A DNA stretch of 64,000 nt from Pelobates cultripes. Its lineage: Eukaryota; Chordata; Amphibia; Anura; Pelobatidae. Each line of letters begins with the position of its first letter. Within the stretch, counting starts at the first letter, position 1. Location of the stretch: NCBI GenBank assembly GCA_933207985.1, contig OW240914.1, positions 201,805,402 to 201,869,401 of the forward strand, given 5' to 3'. The notes below the pieces were generated by a model, which was not told the origin of the DNA, did not search any database, and worked only from the letters and a program-made list of their open reading frames with translations. This document shows, in pieces, positions 44,977 through 54,832 of this stretch. Both the position numbers and the translations under genes were made by a program.

Positions 44977-47364
44977 TCAAATGAAAGGAGAAAACGAAAA
45001 ACCCTCATTAAGTCCTTTTGGGTGAAGGGTGTTAAGTTTGTAGATCCATCTGCATTCCTTTTGACGTAGGATTTTATCGAAGTCTCCTCGTCTGGACTCA
45101 CGTTTGACCAGCTCGAGACCACAAAAGCGTATATTTCTAGACAACCCATCATGATGTTCTTTAAGGTGTCTAGAAATGGGGGTCTCTACACGGTTTTTGG
45201 TACATCTCACGTGTTCTTTTATACGCTCCTTGAAGGGCCTAAATGTCTTCCCCACGTAAAGCATTTTACAACTGCATGTGAGGAGGTAAACTACTCCCAC
45301 TGAATTGCAGTTAAAAAAATGGGAGATTTGAAAGGAAAGTTTTCCCTCACTGTCTACTACTCTCTTAGAGTCCCTTAGGATGTATTTACACGCTACGCAT
45401 TTCCCACATTGAAACGTGCCCACTGGGATTTGACGTCCCAGCCATGAAGGCTGTAAACTCTGTTTACATGAGTAGTGGCTGGGGGACAACAAGTCACGGA
45501 GGTTTTTACCCCTCCTGGCTGTGATGGTAACCCGTGGGCCAAGTACTTCTTTCAAGTGTGGGTCTCTAAGGAGGATAGGCCAGAATTTTTGAAACGATTG
45601 CTTTATTTCATTCCAACCGGTATCAAATGTTCCGATCATCCTAATGGTTTTGTTGGTACTAAGACTAGCATCAGATGTATCAGACAAAAGTTCTTCCCTG
45701 TCCGTCAGCAATGCTCTTCTATAGGCTCTTTTTAAACATTTGTTTGGATAGCCTTTCTCTTTAAATTGTTGACGCAGGGATTTGGCCTTGGTTTGGAAGT
45801 CTTCCAGGTCGGAACAATTCCGTCGAAGCCTGATGTATTGACCAGTTGGAATGCCTTGTTTAAGAGGCCTAGGGTGGTGGCTATCCCACTTAAGAAGAGA
45901 ATTGGATGCGGATGGTTTCCTAAAGAGAGTAGTTTTAATGGAGCCATCTCCACATATCGAGATAGTGAGGTCCAAAAAATTCAGAGAATGGCCCCCAAAT
46001 TCAGAAGTGAAACGTAGGTTGTCCTCATTAATATTGAGGAGGGCAACAAATTGATTGAATTCATCAGCATCTCCCTGCCAAATAATCAAGACATCATCGA
46101 TGTACCTATACCATGATGTAATCTTAGACATGAAAGGTAATAATGTGTCGATGGTCCTGATATGTTCTTCCCACCAGCCAAGGTGGAGGTTGGCATATGA
46201 TGGAGCACAAGCTGTGCCCATCGCCGTGCCTCTCACTTGGTGGTGGAACTTCTTATTAAATGAGAAGAAATTGTGTGTTAAGATGAACTCAAGAAGATTG
46301 ACAGTGAATTCAGTATGTGCCTGATGTTCAACACCTCTTTTATTCAGGAAATACCTAATATGTTCAAGCCCCCTTTGATGTGGAATAGAGGAATATAACG
46401 CTTCAACGTCGAGACTACATAAATTGGATGTAGATGGGATATGTAAATTCGTAAGGAGGTGCAAAGCCTGCTTTGTGTCTCTAATATAAGATGGCAAACG
46501 TTCTACAGAGGGTCTAAGGATACGATCAATGTATAGACTCCCATTTTGTGTCAAATTGTCAATCCCCGAGACTATCGGGCGGCCTGGTGGATTCTGAATA
46601 TTTTTATGGACTTTAGGGAGGCAGTAGAAGGTTGCTATTCTCGGACAGGGGTTAAGGATAAAACGATATTCCTCCTCAGACAGCAACCTTCCCCTGCGTC
46701 CCTCGTCTAAGATCTCTTTATAATTCTTGAGGAAGGCATTTGTGGGATCTGATTGAAGGACCGTATAGGTGTCTTTATTACTAAGAACATCCTGTACCAT
46801 TTTTTCGTAATTGAGTCTATCCATCAGAACCACATTGCCCCCCTTGTCCGCCTGTTTAATGACAATGGTGTCGTTATCCTTAAGGGATTTAAGGGCACGT
46901 TGTTCTCGATAAGACAGATTTTCGTTAGGGAAGGCAGAGAGATTTTTTGCTTCTATGTGGTCAATCTCATTTTTTACTGCTTCGAGGAACAAATCAATGT
47001 TCCTAAAAGCCGAAAAATTAGGGGTGAACCGACTTTTGGGCTTTAAATCTGTATGTCTAGACGAATTTTGCATATTTTCGTCCAGAAGAGCTACCAAATT
47101 GTTAAGGCAATCAACGTCCCCAGGAGAGAGACCTAGTGATCTTGCTCTTTTCTCTTTATTTAGTTCATGAAATTTATGTAGGGCTAATTTTCTCACAAAC
47201 AGATGTAAGTCTTTAACCCAAACAAATTTATCAAACGGGGGAGTTGGAACGAATGATAGACCTTTTTCTAAGACAGTACGGTGGAAACTCTCAAGCTGAA
47301 ATGATGAGAGATTAATAACTTGTAATCTCGGGGTATTGGGAGAAGTCACAGTGGATTTAACCAC
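44977..47364 (-). CDS. PLE reverse transcriptase / GIY-YIG endonuclease (ORF2), intact
   Basis: 795 residues. It copies element RNA into DNA at a nick made by its own endonuclease. RT motifs in order: ADKGG 172-176, LPKVHK 249-254, GRPIVSG 261-267, catalytic D319 in DVEALYSSIP, RGTAMGT..APSYANL 378-393, YIDD 421-424, NFLDL 462-466, then HPRPLKQGIP..RLRR near 497-515, typical of PLEs. After a linker comes a cysteine cluster C653-X2-C656-X2-C659 with C686, C697 and C699, then the GIY-YIG domain: VVY 691-693, YVG 703-705, FKERIKEH 711-718. A cysteine motif before GIY-YIG is a Neptune-group trait. The frame opens with GTG at the overlap with the ORF1 stop (TAGTG). The first internal ATG is near codon 98, after conserved text (LEKGLSFVPTP), so translation probably depends on coupling to ORF1 or frameshifting. 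Confidence 0.9.
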   Translation of the reverse strand: MVKSTVTSPNTPRLQVINLSSFQLESFHRTVLEKGLSFVPTPPFDKFVWVKDLHLFVRKLALHKFHELNKEKRARSLGLSPGDVDCLNNLVALLDENMQNSSRHTDLKPKSRFTPNFSAFRNIDLFLEAVKNEIDHIEAKNLSAFPNENLSYREQRALKSLKDNDTIVIKQADKGGNVVLMDRLNYEKMVQDVLSNKDTYTVLQSDPTNAFLKNYKEILDEGRRGRLLSEEEYRFILNPCPRIATFYCLPKVHKNIQNPPGRPIVSGIDNLTQNGSLYIDRILRPSVERLPSYIRDTKQALHLLTNLHIPSTSNLCSLDVEALYSSIPHQRGLEHIRYFLNKRGVEHQAHTEFTVNLLEFILTHNFFSFNKKFHHQVRGTAMGTACAPSYANLHLGWWEEHIRTIDTLLPFMSKITSWYRYIDDVLIIWQGDADEFNQFVALLNINEDNLRFTSEFGGHSLNFLDLTISICGDGSIKTTLFRKPSASNSLLKWDSHHPRPLKQGIPTGQYIRLRRNCSDLEDFQTKAKSLRQQFKEKGYPNKCLKRAYRRALLTDREELLSDTSDASLSTNKTIRMIGTFDTGWNEIKQSFQKFWPILLRDPHLKEVLGPRVTITARRGKNLRDLLSPSHYSCKQSLQPSWLGRQIPVGTFQCGKCVACKYILRDSKRVVDSEGKLSFQISHFFNCNSVGVVYLLTCSCKMLYVGKTFRPFKERIKEHVRCTKNRVETPISRHLKEHHDGLSRNIRFCGLELVKRESRRGDFDKILRQKECRWIYKLNTLHPKGLNEGFSFSPFI

Positions 47365-48167
47365 TAGTGACGTCTCCTTCTCCCCCGTCGTCCGTCTCTC
47401 CCCCCTTGGTTTCTTGATTGGTAACGGGTCTGATAGTTTGGGTATTCCTCCTGGTGTCCCATTTCTAAAAAATCAACCCCTTTCTTTAAGATACTGCGTG
47501 GATGACTGACACTGCTGGGGGTTGTAGTTGAAGTTTGTAAACCCGAGGATACTGAACTAGAGTCAGTGTCTGATGGATCGTATTCAGAGGTCAGGTTATT
47601 TTCAGAATTCTGTCTATAGCGTCGATTTGGGAATTTATAAATATTGCCAGTTTGATAGTCCCTAGAATCCCTAATGAACTTCTGATGTTTCCTAAACTTA
47701 ATGGATTCTTGGTATTTGTCTAGATTGAGTTTTAATTTATTTTCCAAATTCGCAAAGGTAGCTTCACCTTTAAACTGATTCAGTTTCTCAATCTCCTCCC
47801 CTAATTTAAGATTAGTGTTCTCTAATTTTATTTTTTCGAAGGAGCAAATGATTTCCATAAATTTCTGAGAGCATATACCTGCCGCCGTTTCCCATTCTTT
47901 CATGAATTCAGGATTATCAGTATATGCTGTCGGTATGTTCCGTACTCTCAAACCCCTAGGGATCATGTCTTTTTTAATATAATTTTCTAGTGATGAGATC
48001 TCCCAGCAAGTTCGAATTTGCTGTTTATATAGTTTAGTCATAGAATTGAATGACTGATTAATATCTAAAGGGGATTGTTCATTGACTAGAGTTTCATTAG
48101 AGAAAACATTTTCTGCATCTCTACACCAATTATTAAAATCCTGTCTATTAGAAAGGAAGCTGGTCAT
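47364..48167 (-). CDS. PLE ORF1, coiled-coil protein with basic tail
   Basis: 267 residues from an ATG at 48167. I recognise no named domain. Residues ~100-160 are charged and heptad-like (FEKIKLENTNLKLGEEIEKL), predicted coiled coil. 197-221 are Ser/Thr-rich and disordered. 252-267 form a GGRDGRRGRRRRH tail, likely RNA-binding. Its stop overlaps the first base of the ORF2 frame. By position and features it may be a structural, Gag-like partner of the RT. Some other PLE groups are reported to have an upstream coiled-coil ORF1; whether this family was described I cannot say. Near-perfect conservation in both copies (one change, A139P) argues that it is a real gene. Confidence 0.8.
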   Translation of the reverse strand: MTSFLSNRQDFNNWCRDAENVFSNETLVNEQSPLDINQSFNSMTKLYKQQIRTCWEISSLENYIKKDMIPRGLRVRNIPTAYTDNPEFMKEWETAAGICSQKFMEIICSFEKIKLENTNLKLGEEIEKLNQFKGEATFANLENKLKLNLDKYQESIKFRKHQKFIRDSRDYQTGNIYKFPNRRYRQNSENNLTSEYDPSDTDSSSVSSGLQTSTTTPSSVSHPRSILKKGVDFLEMGHQEEYPNYQTRYQSRNQGGRDGRRGRRRRH

Positions 48168-48231
48168 GGTTATGAGGACAGTGTAAAGTAAAGTGAAATG
48201 TAACCTAAAGGTATTAAAACCTAAGAATTAA
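48168..48231 (-). other. 5' leader of the minus PLE copy
   Basis: Short stretch between the pseudo-LTR homology and the ORF1 start (GGTTATGAGGACAGTGTAAA on the plus strand). It is inverted and identical in the other copy at 49479-49540. Confidence 0.75.
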
Positions 48232-49219
48232 ATAGAAAAAAGGGGGGGGACAGAGTTTGTAGGGTGTTGAGATTTAGTCAACTCCCCAGAACTCTGTAGA
48301 GGTTACAGAAGGTATAGGGGGCTTAATCCCTGCAAGTTATGAGAAAAAAAGAGAAATGAAATGGAAAACCACCAGAATTGAATATAAAGGTGGGAAACCT
48401 ATTCATTCATGAATCTATACCTCCTAAAATATAAATGTACTAAGTATAACGGGTTCTAAGACCTTTAATAGAAAATGACATACATATTAAAACAGGACTG
48501 GCTATAAAAGTTGCCAGAAAAAAACCCCTAGGGGATATCAAGTGGGTGAAATAAATATTCACAGATACTAACTAGAATACATCCCAATTGAGAGTGCTAT
48601 GAGATACCTGGTAAAGAGAGAACTGTTGTACAGGGAGACAGAAAAAAGATAATATCTGTATATAGTAGTCTTAACCAGGACTCAGTATCAAAGCGAAGGG
48701 ATGAGAAGGAGGGGGGTGGGGGGTAAAGATAGGGTTAAATAGAAAATATAGCCTGGTAGGTAATGATATCCCTACATGTGGTGAGACAGCTGCAAATAAA
48801 TACACAATGTGCTATCAATAGGCAGAAGGCAAAAAAGAGTGGTATAAATGCTAGGCTAAATGCCAGAGATATTACCAAGAACATAAAAGCGTCCCACTCA
48901 TGTGCCCCAACTTGCCCTGGTGCTGCTAGCTGTCTCCCAAAATACAGGGGAGATCAAATAAACTACCTGCTGCTTCGAGGCAGCCTAGATGCTGACCCTA
49001 TAGCCCCCACTCCTGTCTGTCTCAGCAAATCCTAAACGGACATAATTGGAATAAACAAAAGGGATGGCTAGTTAGAAAAAAAGGAAATAGCAAAAAAAGC
49101 ACACAAAAAGAACTCAAAATAAATGCATCGGCATTGCAAAATTGCTCGACGCGCGTTTCGGCGTATCTAACCGCCTTTGTCAAGAGCTGAAAAGTGTCTG
49201 TATGAATGTCCGTGTTAAA
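48232..49219 (-). repeat. central 5' pseudo-LTR of the minus PLE copy
   Basis: About 988 bases homologous to 53668-54651 (inverted) and 43166-44046 (direct). It serves as 5' pseudo-LTR of the minus copy. At 49219/49220 it meets the truncated 5' end of the plus copy. Confidence 0.85.
49144..49187 (-). ncRNA. hammerhead-ribozyme-like motif, central pseudo-LTR
   Basis: Identical on the minus strand to the motif at 53698-53741. In the 5' pseudo-LTR it would cut the transcript upstream of the minus copy's ORFs and set the RNA 5' end. Confidence 0.65.
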
Positions 49220-49478
49220 AATATGTATGTCATTTTCTATTAAAGGTCTTAGAACCCGTTATACTTAGTACATTTATATTTTAGGAGGTATAGATTCATG
49301 AATGAATAGGTTTCCCACCTTTATATTCAATTCTGGTGGTTTTCCATTTCATTTCTCTTTTTTTCTCATAACTTGCAGGGGTTAAGCTCCCTATACCTTC
49401 TGTAACCTCTACAGAGTTCTGGGGAGTTGACTAAATCTCAACACCCTACAAACTCTGTCCCCCCCCTTTTTTCTATTT
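49220..49478 (+). repeat. truncated 5' pseudo-LTR of the plus PLE copy
   Basis: Corresponds to the last ~250 bases of the pseudo-LTR (54400-54651) and lacks the ribozyme part. The junction joins GTTAAAAA to TATGTATGTC with A/T microhomology. It contains a polypyrimidine tract and TTGCAG near 49355-49378 that could act as a splice acceptor. Confidence 0.8.
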
Positions 49479-49540
49479 AATTCTTAGGTTTTAATACCTT
49501 TAGGTTACATTTCACTTTACTTTACACTGTCCTCATAACC

Positions 49541-50344
49541 ATGACCAGCTTCCTTTCTAATAGACAGGATTTTAATAATTGGTGTAGAGATGCAGAAAAT
49601 GTTTTCTCTAATGAAACTCTAGTCAATGAACAATCCCCTTTAGATATTAATCAGTCATTCAATTCTATGACTAAACTATATAAACAGCAAATTCGAACTT
49701 GCTGGGAGATCTCATCACTAGAAAATTATATTAAAAAAGACATGATCCCTAGGGGTTTGAGAGTACGGAACATACCGACAGCATATACTGATAATCCTGA
49801 ATTCATGAAAGAATGGGAAACGGCGGCAGGTATATGCTCTCAGAAATTTATGGAAATCATTTGCTCCTTCGAAAAAATAAAATTAGAGAACACTAATCTT
49901 AAATTAGGGGAGGAGATTGAGAAACTGAATCAGTTTAAAGGTGAAGCTACCTTTCCGAATTTGGAAAATAAATTAAAACTCAATCTAGACAAATACCAAG
50001 AATCCATTAAGTTTAGGAAACATCAGAAGTTCATTAGGGATTCTAGGGACTATCAAACTGGCAATATTTATAAATTCCCAAATCGACGCTATAGACAGAA
50101 TTCTGAAAATAACCTGACCTCTGAATACGATCCATCAGACACTGACTCTAGTTCAGTATCCTCGGGTTTACAAACTTCAACTACAACCCCCAGCAGTGTC
50201 AGTCATCCACGCAGTATCTTAAAGAAAGGGGTTGATTTTTTAGAAATGGGACACCAGGAGGAATACCCAAACTATCAGACCCGTTACCAATCAAGAAACC
50301 AAGGGGGGAGAGACGGACGACGGGGGAGAAGGAGACGTCACTAG
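49541..50344 (+). CDS. PLE ORF1, coiled-coil protein with basic tail (plus copy)
   Basis: 267 residues, identical to the minus copy except proline for alanine at residue 139. A proline there lies in the predicted coiled coil and might weaken it. The start ATG has AACC before it. The stop TAG (50342-50344) overlaps the opening GTG of ORF2. Confidence 0.8.
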   Translation: MTSFLSNRQDFNNWCRDAENVFSNETLVNEQSPLDINQSFNSMTKLYKQQIRTCWEISSLENYIKKDMIPRGLRVRNIPTAYTDNPEFMKEWETAAGICSQKFMEIICSFEKIKLENTNLKLGEEIEKLNQFKGEATFPNLENKLKLNLDKYQESIKFRKHQKFIRDSRDYQTGNIYKFPNRRYRQNSENNLTSEYDPSDTDSSSVSSGLQTSTTTPSSVSHPRSILKKGVDFLEMGHQEEYPNYQTRYQSRNQGGRDGRRGRRRRH

Positions 50345-52731
50345 TGGTTAAATCCACTGTGACTTCTCCCAATACCCCGAGATTACAAGTTATTAATCTC
50401 TCATCATTTCAGCTTGAGAGTTTCCACCGTACTGTCTTAGAAAAAGGTCTATCATTCGTTCCAACTCCCCCGTTTGATAAATTTGTTTGGGTTAAAGACT
50501 TACATCTGTTTGTGAGAAAATTAGCCCTACATAAATTTCATGAACTAAATAAAGAGAAAAGAGCAAGATCACTAGGTCTCTCTCCTGGGGACGTTGATTG
50601 CCTTAACAATTTGGTAGCTCTTCTGGACGAAAATATGCAAAATTCGTCTAGACATACAGATTTAAAGCCCAAAAGTCGGTTCACCCCTAATTTTTCGGCT
50701 TTTAGGAACATTGATTTGTTCCTCGAAGCAGTAAAAAATGAGATTGACCACATAGAAGCAAAAAATCTCTCTGCCTTCCCTAACGAAAATCTGTCTTATC
50801 GAGAACAACGTGCCCTTAAATCCCTTAAGGATAACGACACCATTGTCATTAAACAGGAGGACAAGGGGGGCAATGTGGTTCTGATGGATAGACTCAATTA
50901 CGAAAAAATGGTACAGGATGTTCTTAGTAATAAAGACACCTATACGGTCCTTCAATCAGATCCCACAAATGCCTTCCTCAAGAATTATAAAGAGATCTTA
51001 GACGAGGGACGCAGGGGAAGGTTGCTGTCTGAGGAGGAATATCGTTTTATCCTTAACCCCTGTCCGAGAATAGCAACCTTCTACTGCCTCCCTAAAGTCC
51101 ATAAAAATATTCAGAATCCACCAGGCCGCCCGATAGTCTCGGGGATTGACAATTTGACACAAAATGGGAGTCTATACATTGATCGTATCCTTAGACCCTC
51201 TGTAGAACGTTTGCCATCTTATATTAGAGACACAAAGCAGGCTTTGCACCTCCTTACGAATTTACATATCCCATCTACATCCAATTTATGTAGTCTCGAC
51301 GTTGAAGCGTTATATTCCTCTATTCCACATCAAAGGGGGCTTGAACATATTAGGTATTTCCTGAATAAAAGAGGTGTTGAACATCAGGCACATACTGAAT
51401 TCACTGTCAATCTTCTTGAGTTCATCTTAACACACAATTTCTTCTTATTTAATAAGAAGTTCCACCACCAAGTGAGAGGCACGGCGATGGGCACAGCTTG
51501 TGCTCCATCATATGCCAACCTCCACCTTGGCTGGTGGGAAGAACATATCAGGACCATCGACACATTATTACCTTTCATGTCTAAGATTACATCATGGTAT
51601 AGGTACATCGATGATGTCTTGATTATTTGGCAGGGAGATGCTGATGAATTCAATCAATTTGTTGCCCTCCTCAATATTAATGAGGACAACCTACGTTTCA
51701 CTTCTGAATTTGGGGGCCATTCTCTGAATTTTTTGGACCTCACTATCTCGATATGTGGAGATGGCTCCATTAAAACTACTCTCTTTAGGAAACCATCCGC
51801 ATCCAATTCTCTTCTTAAGTGGGATAGCCACCACCCTAGGCCTCTTAAACAAGGCATTCCAACTGGTCAATACCTCAGGCTTCGACGGAATTGTTCCGAC
51901 CTGGAAGACTTCCAAACCAAGGCCAAATCCCTGCGTCAACAATTTAAAGAGAAAGGCTATCCAAACAAATGTTTAAAAAGAGCCTATAGAAGAGCATTGC
52001 TGACGGACAGGGAAGAACTTTTGTCTGATACATCTGATGCTAGTCTTAGTACCAACAAAACCATTAGGATGATCGGAACATTTGATACCGGTTGGAATGA
52101 AATAAAGCAATCGTTTCAAAAATTCTGGTCTATCCTCCTTAGAGACCCACACTTGAAAGAAGTACTTGGCCCACGGGTTACCATCACAGCCAGGAGGGGT
52201 AAAAACCTCTGTGACTTGTTGTCCCCCAGCCACTACTCATGTAAACAGAGTTTACAGCCTTCATGGCTGGGACGTCAAATCCCAGTGGGCACGTTTCAAT
52301 GTGGGAAATGCGTAGCGTGTAAATACATCCTAAGGGACTCTAAGAGAGTAGTAGACAGTGAGGGAAAACTTTCCTTTCAAATCTCCCATTTTTTTAACTG
52401 CAATTCAGTGGGAGTAGTTTACCTCCTCACATGCAGTTGTAAAATGCTTTACGTGGGGAAGACATTTAGGCCCTTCAAGGAGCGTATAAAATAACACGTG
52501 AGATGTACCAAAAACCGTGTAGAGACCCCCATTTCTAGACACCTTAAAGAACATCATGATGGGTTGTCTAGAAATATACGCTTTTGTGGTCTCGAGCTGG
52601 TCAAACGTGAGTCCAGACGAGGAGACTTCGATAAAATCCTACGTCAAAAGGAATGCAGATGGATCTACAAACTTAACACCCTTCACCCAAAAGGACTTAA
52701 TGAGGGTTTTTCGTTTTCTCCTTTCATTTGA
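50344..52731 (+). pseudogene. PLE RT / GIY-YIG ORF2 with nonsense codon (plus copy)
   Basis: Same 795-codon frame as the minus copy. A TAA at 52492-52494 replaces the GAA codon of E717 inside the GIY-YIG domain, leaving a 716-aa protein that has the RT and YVG but loses the rest of the endonuclease. Other changes are A172E in the ADKGG motif, S368L, I511L, P596S and R623C. The frame continues open to 52731. Probably recently inactivated. Confidence 0.85.
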
Positions 52732-53667
52732 AAGAGAGTGTCTGCTCATCTGAAGTACATAGAAGTGTATATACATATATGTGGTTGAAGATCCTATTTT
52801 TCTCTTTAAGTGGGCATTTACTCAGGAGTGTATACCTGCAGTCATTTCCCTACACCTTATTAATTTATGAATTTATTAATTCATATCAAGTAAAAATTCC
52901 CTGTCTTGACGTCATAGGTCATGGTTTTGTGACGTTTAATCTTTGATGTGATATCATTAAGTACTTTAGTTACATATTATTTACTTTGGGTTCATCACCT
53001 TTTTCTTCTTTTTCGTTTTGTTTAATTTGGTACCTGCCTCAATTGTGGAACAATTTTGGTAAAAACTTCAGATCACTGTTCACATTACTTACATAACTAC
53101 ACAATATCTCCATCTGTTTTCTCTACTAAGATATTTTATCTAAGAATACCAATTTCAACAGGTGGAGATATATTGTTATCTTGTGGGTCTGTGACTATAG
53201 TTAATATGCACAAATGAGCACTAATTTGGGAAGGATCATTGTATCCCCTTTAGTGCAAGGACAATGTCTTTGTCCACATCTTTTGCCTATTATCATAACC
53301 TGATATTTCCATCAGGGTATATGTATTAACATCTATTTACCACAATATAACCACTTTCTCACAGCGATCACTCGATCGGACTATAATGTGAATGGTGTTT
53401 GAACACGCCCCTGTCTCTCCCATTTGTTAGATGGGAGACCAATAGGTGATGTACACCGAAGGGGCGTTTCTAAGTTTACAGCTTTATCGGCACCTATTTT
53501 GCATCTTATGTGGGTCGGAGCCTGACCACGCCCCCGTCCATGCCCTCGGGTGCCCCATTGGCTAATGCGAAATACTGGGAGTAACCAATTTACGGCACCC
53601 GGTACAGGTGACGTCTGCGATGGCGATTGGCAGTCCTGACTTGAGGGGCGGGACCTACTTACCTTTT
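52732..53667 (+). other. 3' untranslated region of the plus PLE copy
   Basis: Inverted copy of 44047-44976 with very few differences. No coding potential. Confidence 0.8.
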
Positions 53668-54651
53668 TAACACGGACATTCATACAGACACTTTTCAGCT
53701 CTTGACAAAGGCGGTTAGATACGCCGAAACGCGCGTCGAGCAATTTTGCAATGCCGATGCATTTATTTTGAGTTCTTTTTGTGTGCTTTTTTTGCTATTT
53801 CCTTTTTTTCTAACTAGCCATCCCTTTTGTTTATTCCAATTATGTCCGTTTAGGATTTGCTGAGACAGACAGGAGTGGGGGCTATAGGGTCAGCATCTAG
53901 GCTGCCTCGAAGCAGCAGGTAGTTTATTTGATCTCCCCTGTATTTTGGGAGACAGCTAGCAGCACCAGGGCAAGTTGGGGCACATGAGTGGGACGCTTTT
54001 ATGTTCTTGGTAATATCTCTGGCATTTAGCCTAGCATTTATACCACTCTTTTTTGCCTTCTGCCTATTGATAGCACATTGTGTATGTATTTGCAGCTGTC
54101 TCACCACATGTAGGGATATCATTACCTACCAGGCTATATTTTCTATTTAACCCTATCTTTACCCCCCACCCCCCTCCTTCTCATCCCTTCGCTTTGATAC
54201 TGAGTCCTGGTTAAGACTACTATATACAGATATTATCTTTTTTCTGTCTCCCTGTACAACAGTTCTCTCTTTACCAGGTATCTCATAGCACTCTCAATTG
54301 GGATGTATTCTAGTTAGTATCTGTGAATATTTATTTCACCCACTTGATATCCCCTAGGGGTTTTTTTCTGGCAACTTTTATAGCCAGTCCTGTTTTAATA
54401 TGTATGTCATTTTCTATTAAAGGTCTTAGAACCCGTTATACTTAGTACATTTATATTTTAGGAGGTATAGATTCATGAATGAATAGGTTTCCCGCCTTTA
54501 TATTCAATTCTGGTGGTTTTCCATTTCATTTCTCTTTTTTTCTCATAACTTGCAGGGGTTAAGCCCCCTATACCTTCTGTAACCTCTACAGAGTTCTGGG
54601 GAGTTGACTAAATCTCAACACCCTACAAACTCTGTCCCCCCCCTTTTTTCT
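53668..54651 (+). repeat. 3' pseudo-LTR of the plus PLE copy
   Basis: Full-length pseudo-LTR of ~984 bases, ending TTTTTTCTAT against the 14-bp duplication. Contains the ribozyme motif and the splice-acceptor-like tract. Confidence 0.85.
53698..53741 (+). ncRNA. hammerhead-ribozyme-like motif, right pseudo-LTR
   Basis: Stem I GCTC (53698-53701) pairs with GAGC (53738-53741). Core TTGACAAA is followed by stem II GGCG (53710-53713)/CGCC (53722-53725) with an 8-base loop. GAAAC follows, then the self-complementary ACGCGCGT as a very short stem III, then GTC (53735-53737), the classic cleavage triplet. Against the CUGAUGA consensus, position 3 is U and position 8 is A; in hammerheads 3 and 8 form a base pair, so the two changes compensate. 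One extra A lies before stem II. The short stem III suggests dimeric action. Confidence 0.65.
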
Positions 54652-54665
54652 ATATAAATCTTTTA
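54652..54665 (+). repeat. right 14-bp target duplication of the PLE dimer
   Basis: ATATAAATCTTTTA, identical to 43152-43165. Confidence 0.75.
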
Positions 54666-54798
54666 TTCAATCAAATATAATAGTCAATACATAAAACAAA
54701 AAGACAAAGTGAGAAAAAAGGCAAACACTATATCTTACAGTAATTACCTAATTTCCATAAGCCTACCCAGATAGAAACATGAGCCACCAATACCCCCC

Positions 54799-54832
54799 AA
54801 TGTTTCGGCACCAACTGGCTGCCTTTATCAAG
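54799..54832 (-). ncRNA. hammerhead-like motif of the second PLE-like sequence
   Basis: The minus strand reads CTTGATAAAGGCA..TGCCGAAACATT: core TTGATAAA, stem II GGCA/TGCC, GAAAC, with CCC upstream and GGG downstream as possible stem I. It has the same U3/A8 combination as the first family, but stem III is weak. Confidence 0.45.

Larger units (their letters stand above)
43166..54651. mobile_element. head-to-head inverted dimer of a Penelope-like (Neptune-type) element
   Basis: Order: pseudo-LTR (minus), 3' UTR, ORF2, ORF1, pseudo-LTR (minus, centre), truncated pseudo-LTR, ORF1, ORF2, 3' UTR, pseudo-LTR (plus). The arms are inverted copies of ~5.2 kb and over 99% alike by eye: ORF1 has one and ORF2 six protein differences. 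Direct repeats of the terminal region (pseudo-LTRs) and inverted partial copies are known for PLEs. The 14-bp flanking repeat indicates that the dimer behaved as one insertion. High identity and an intact minus copy suggest recent activity. Confidence 0.85.

Noticed and set aside
45475..47170. Plus-strand ORFs antisense to the minus PLE ORF2, and their counterparts antisense to the plus copy at 50538-52233
   Set aside because: They reappear in both copies only because the sequence is duplicated; they lack domains and lie antisense to a clear RT gene.
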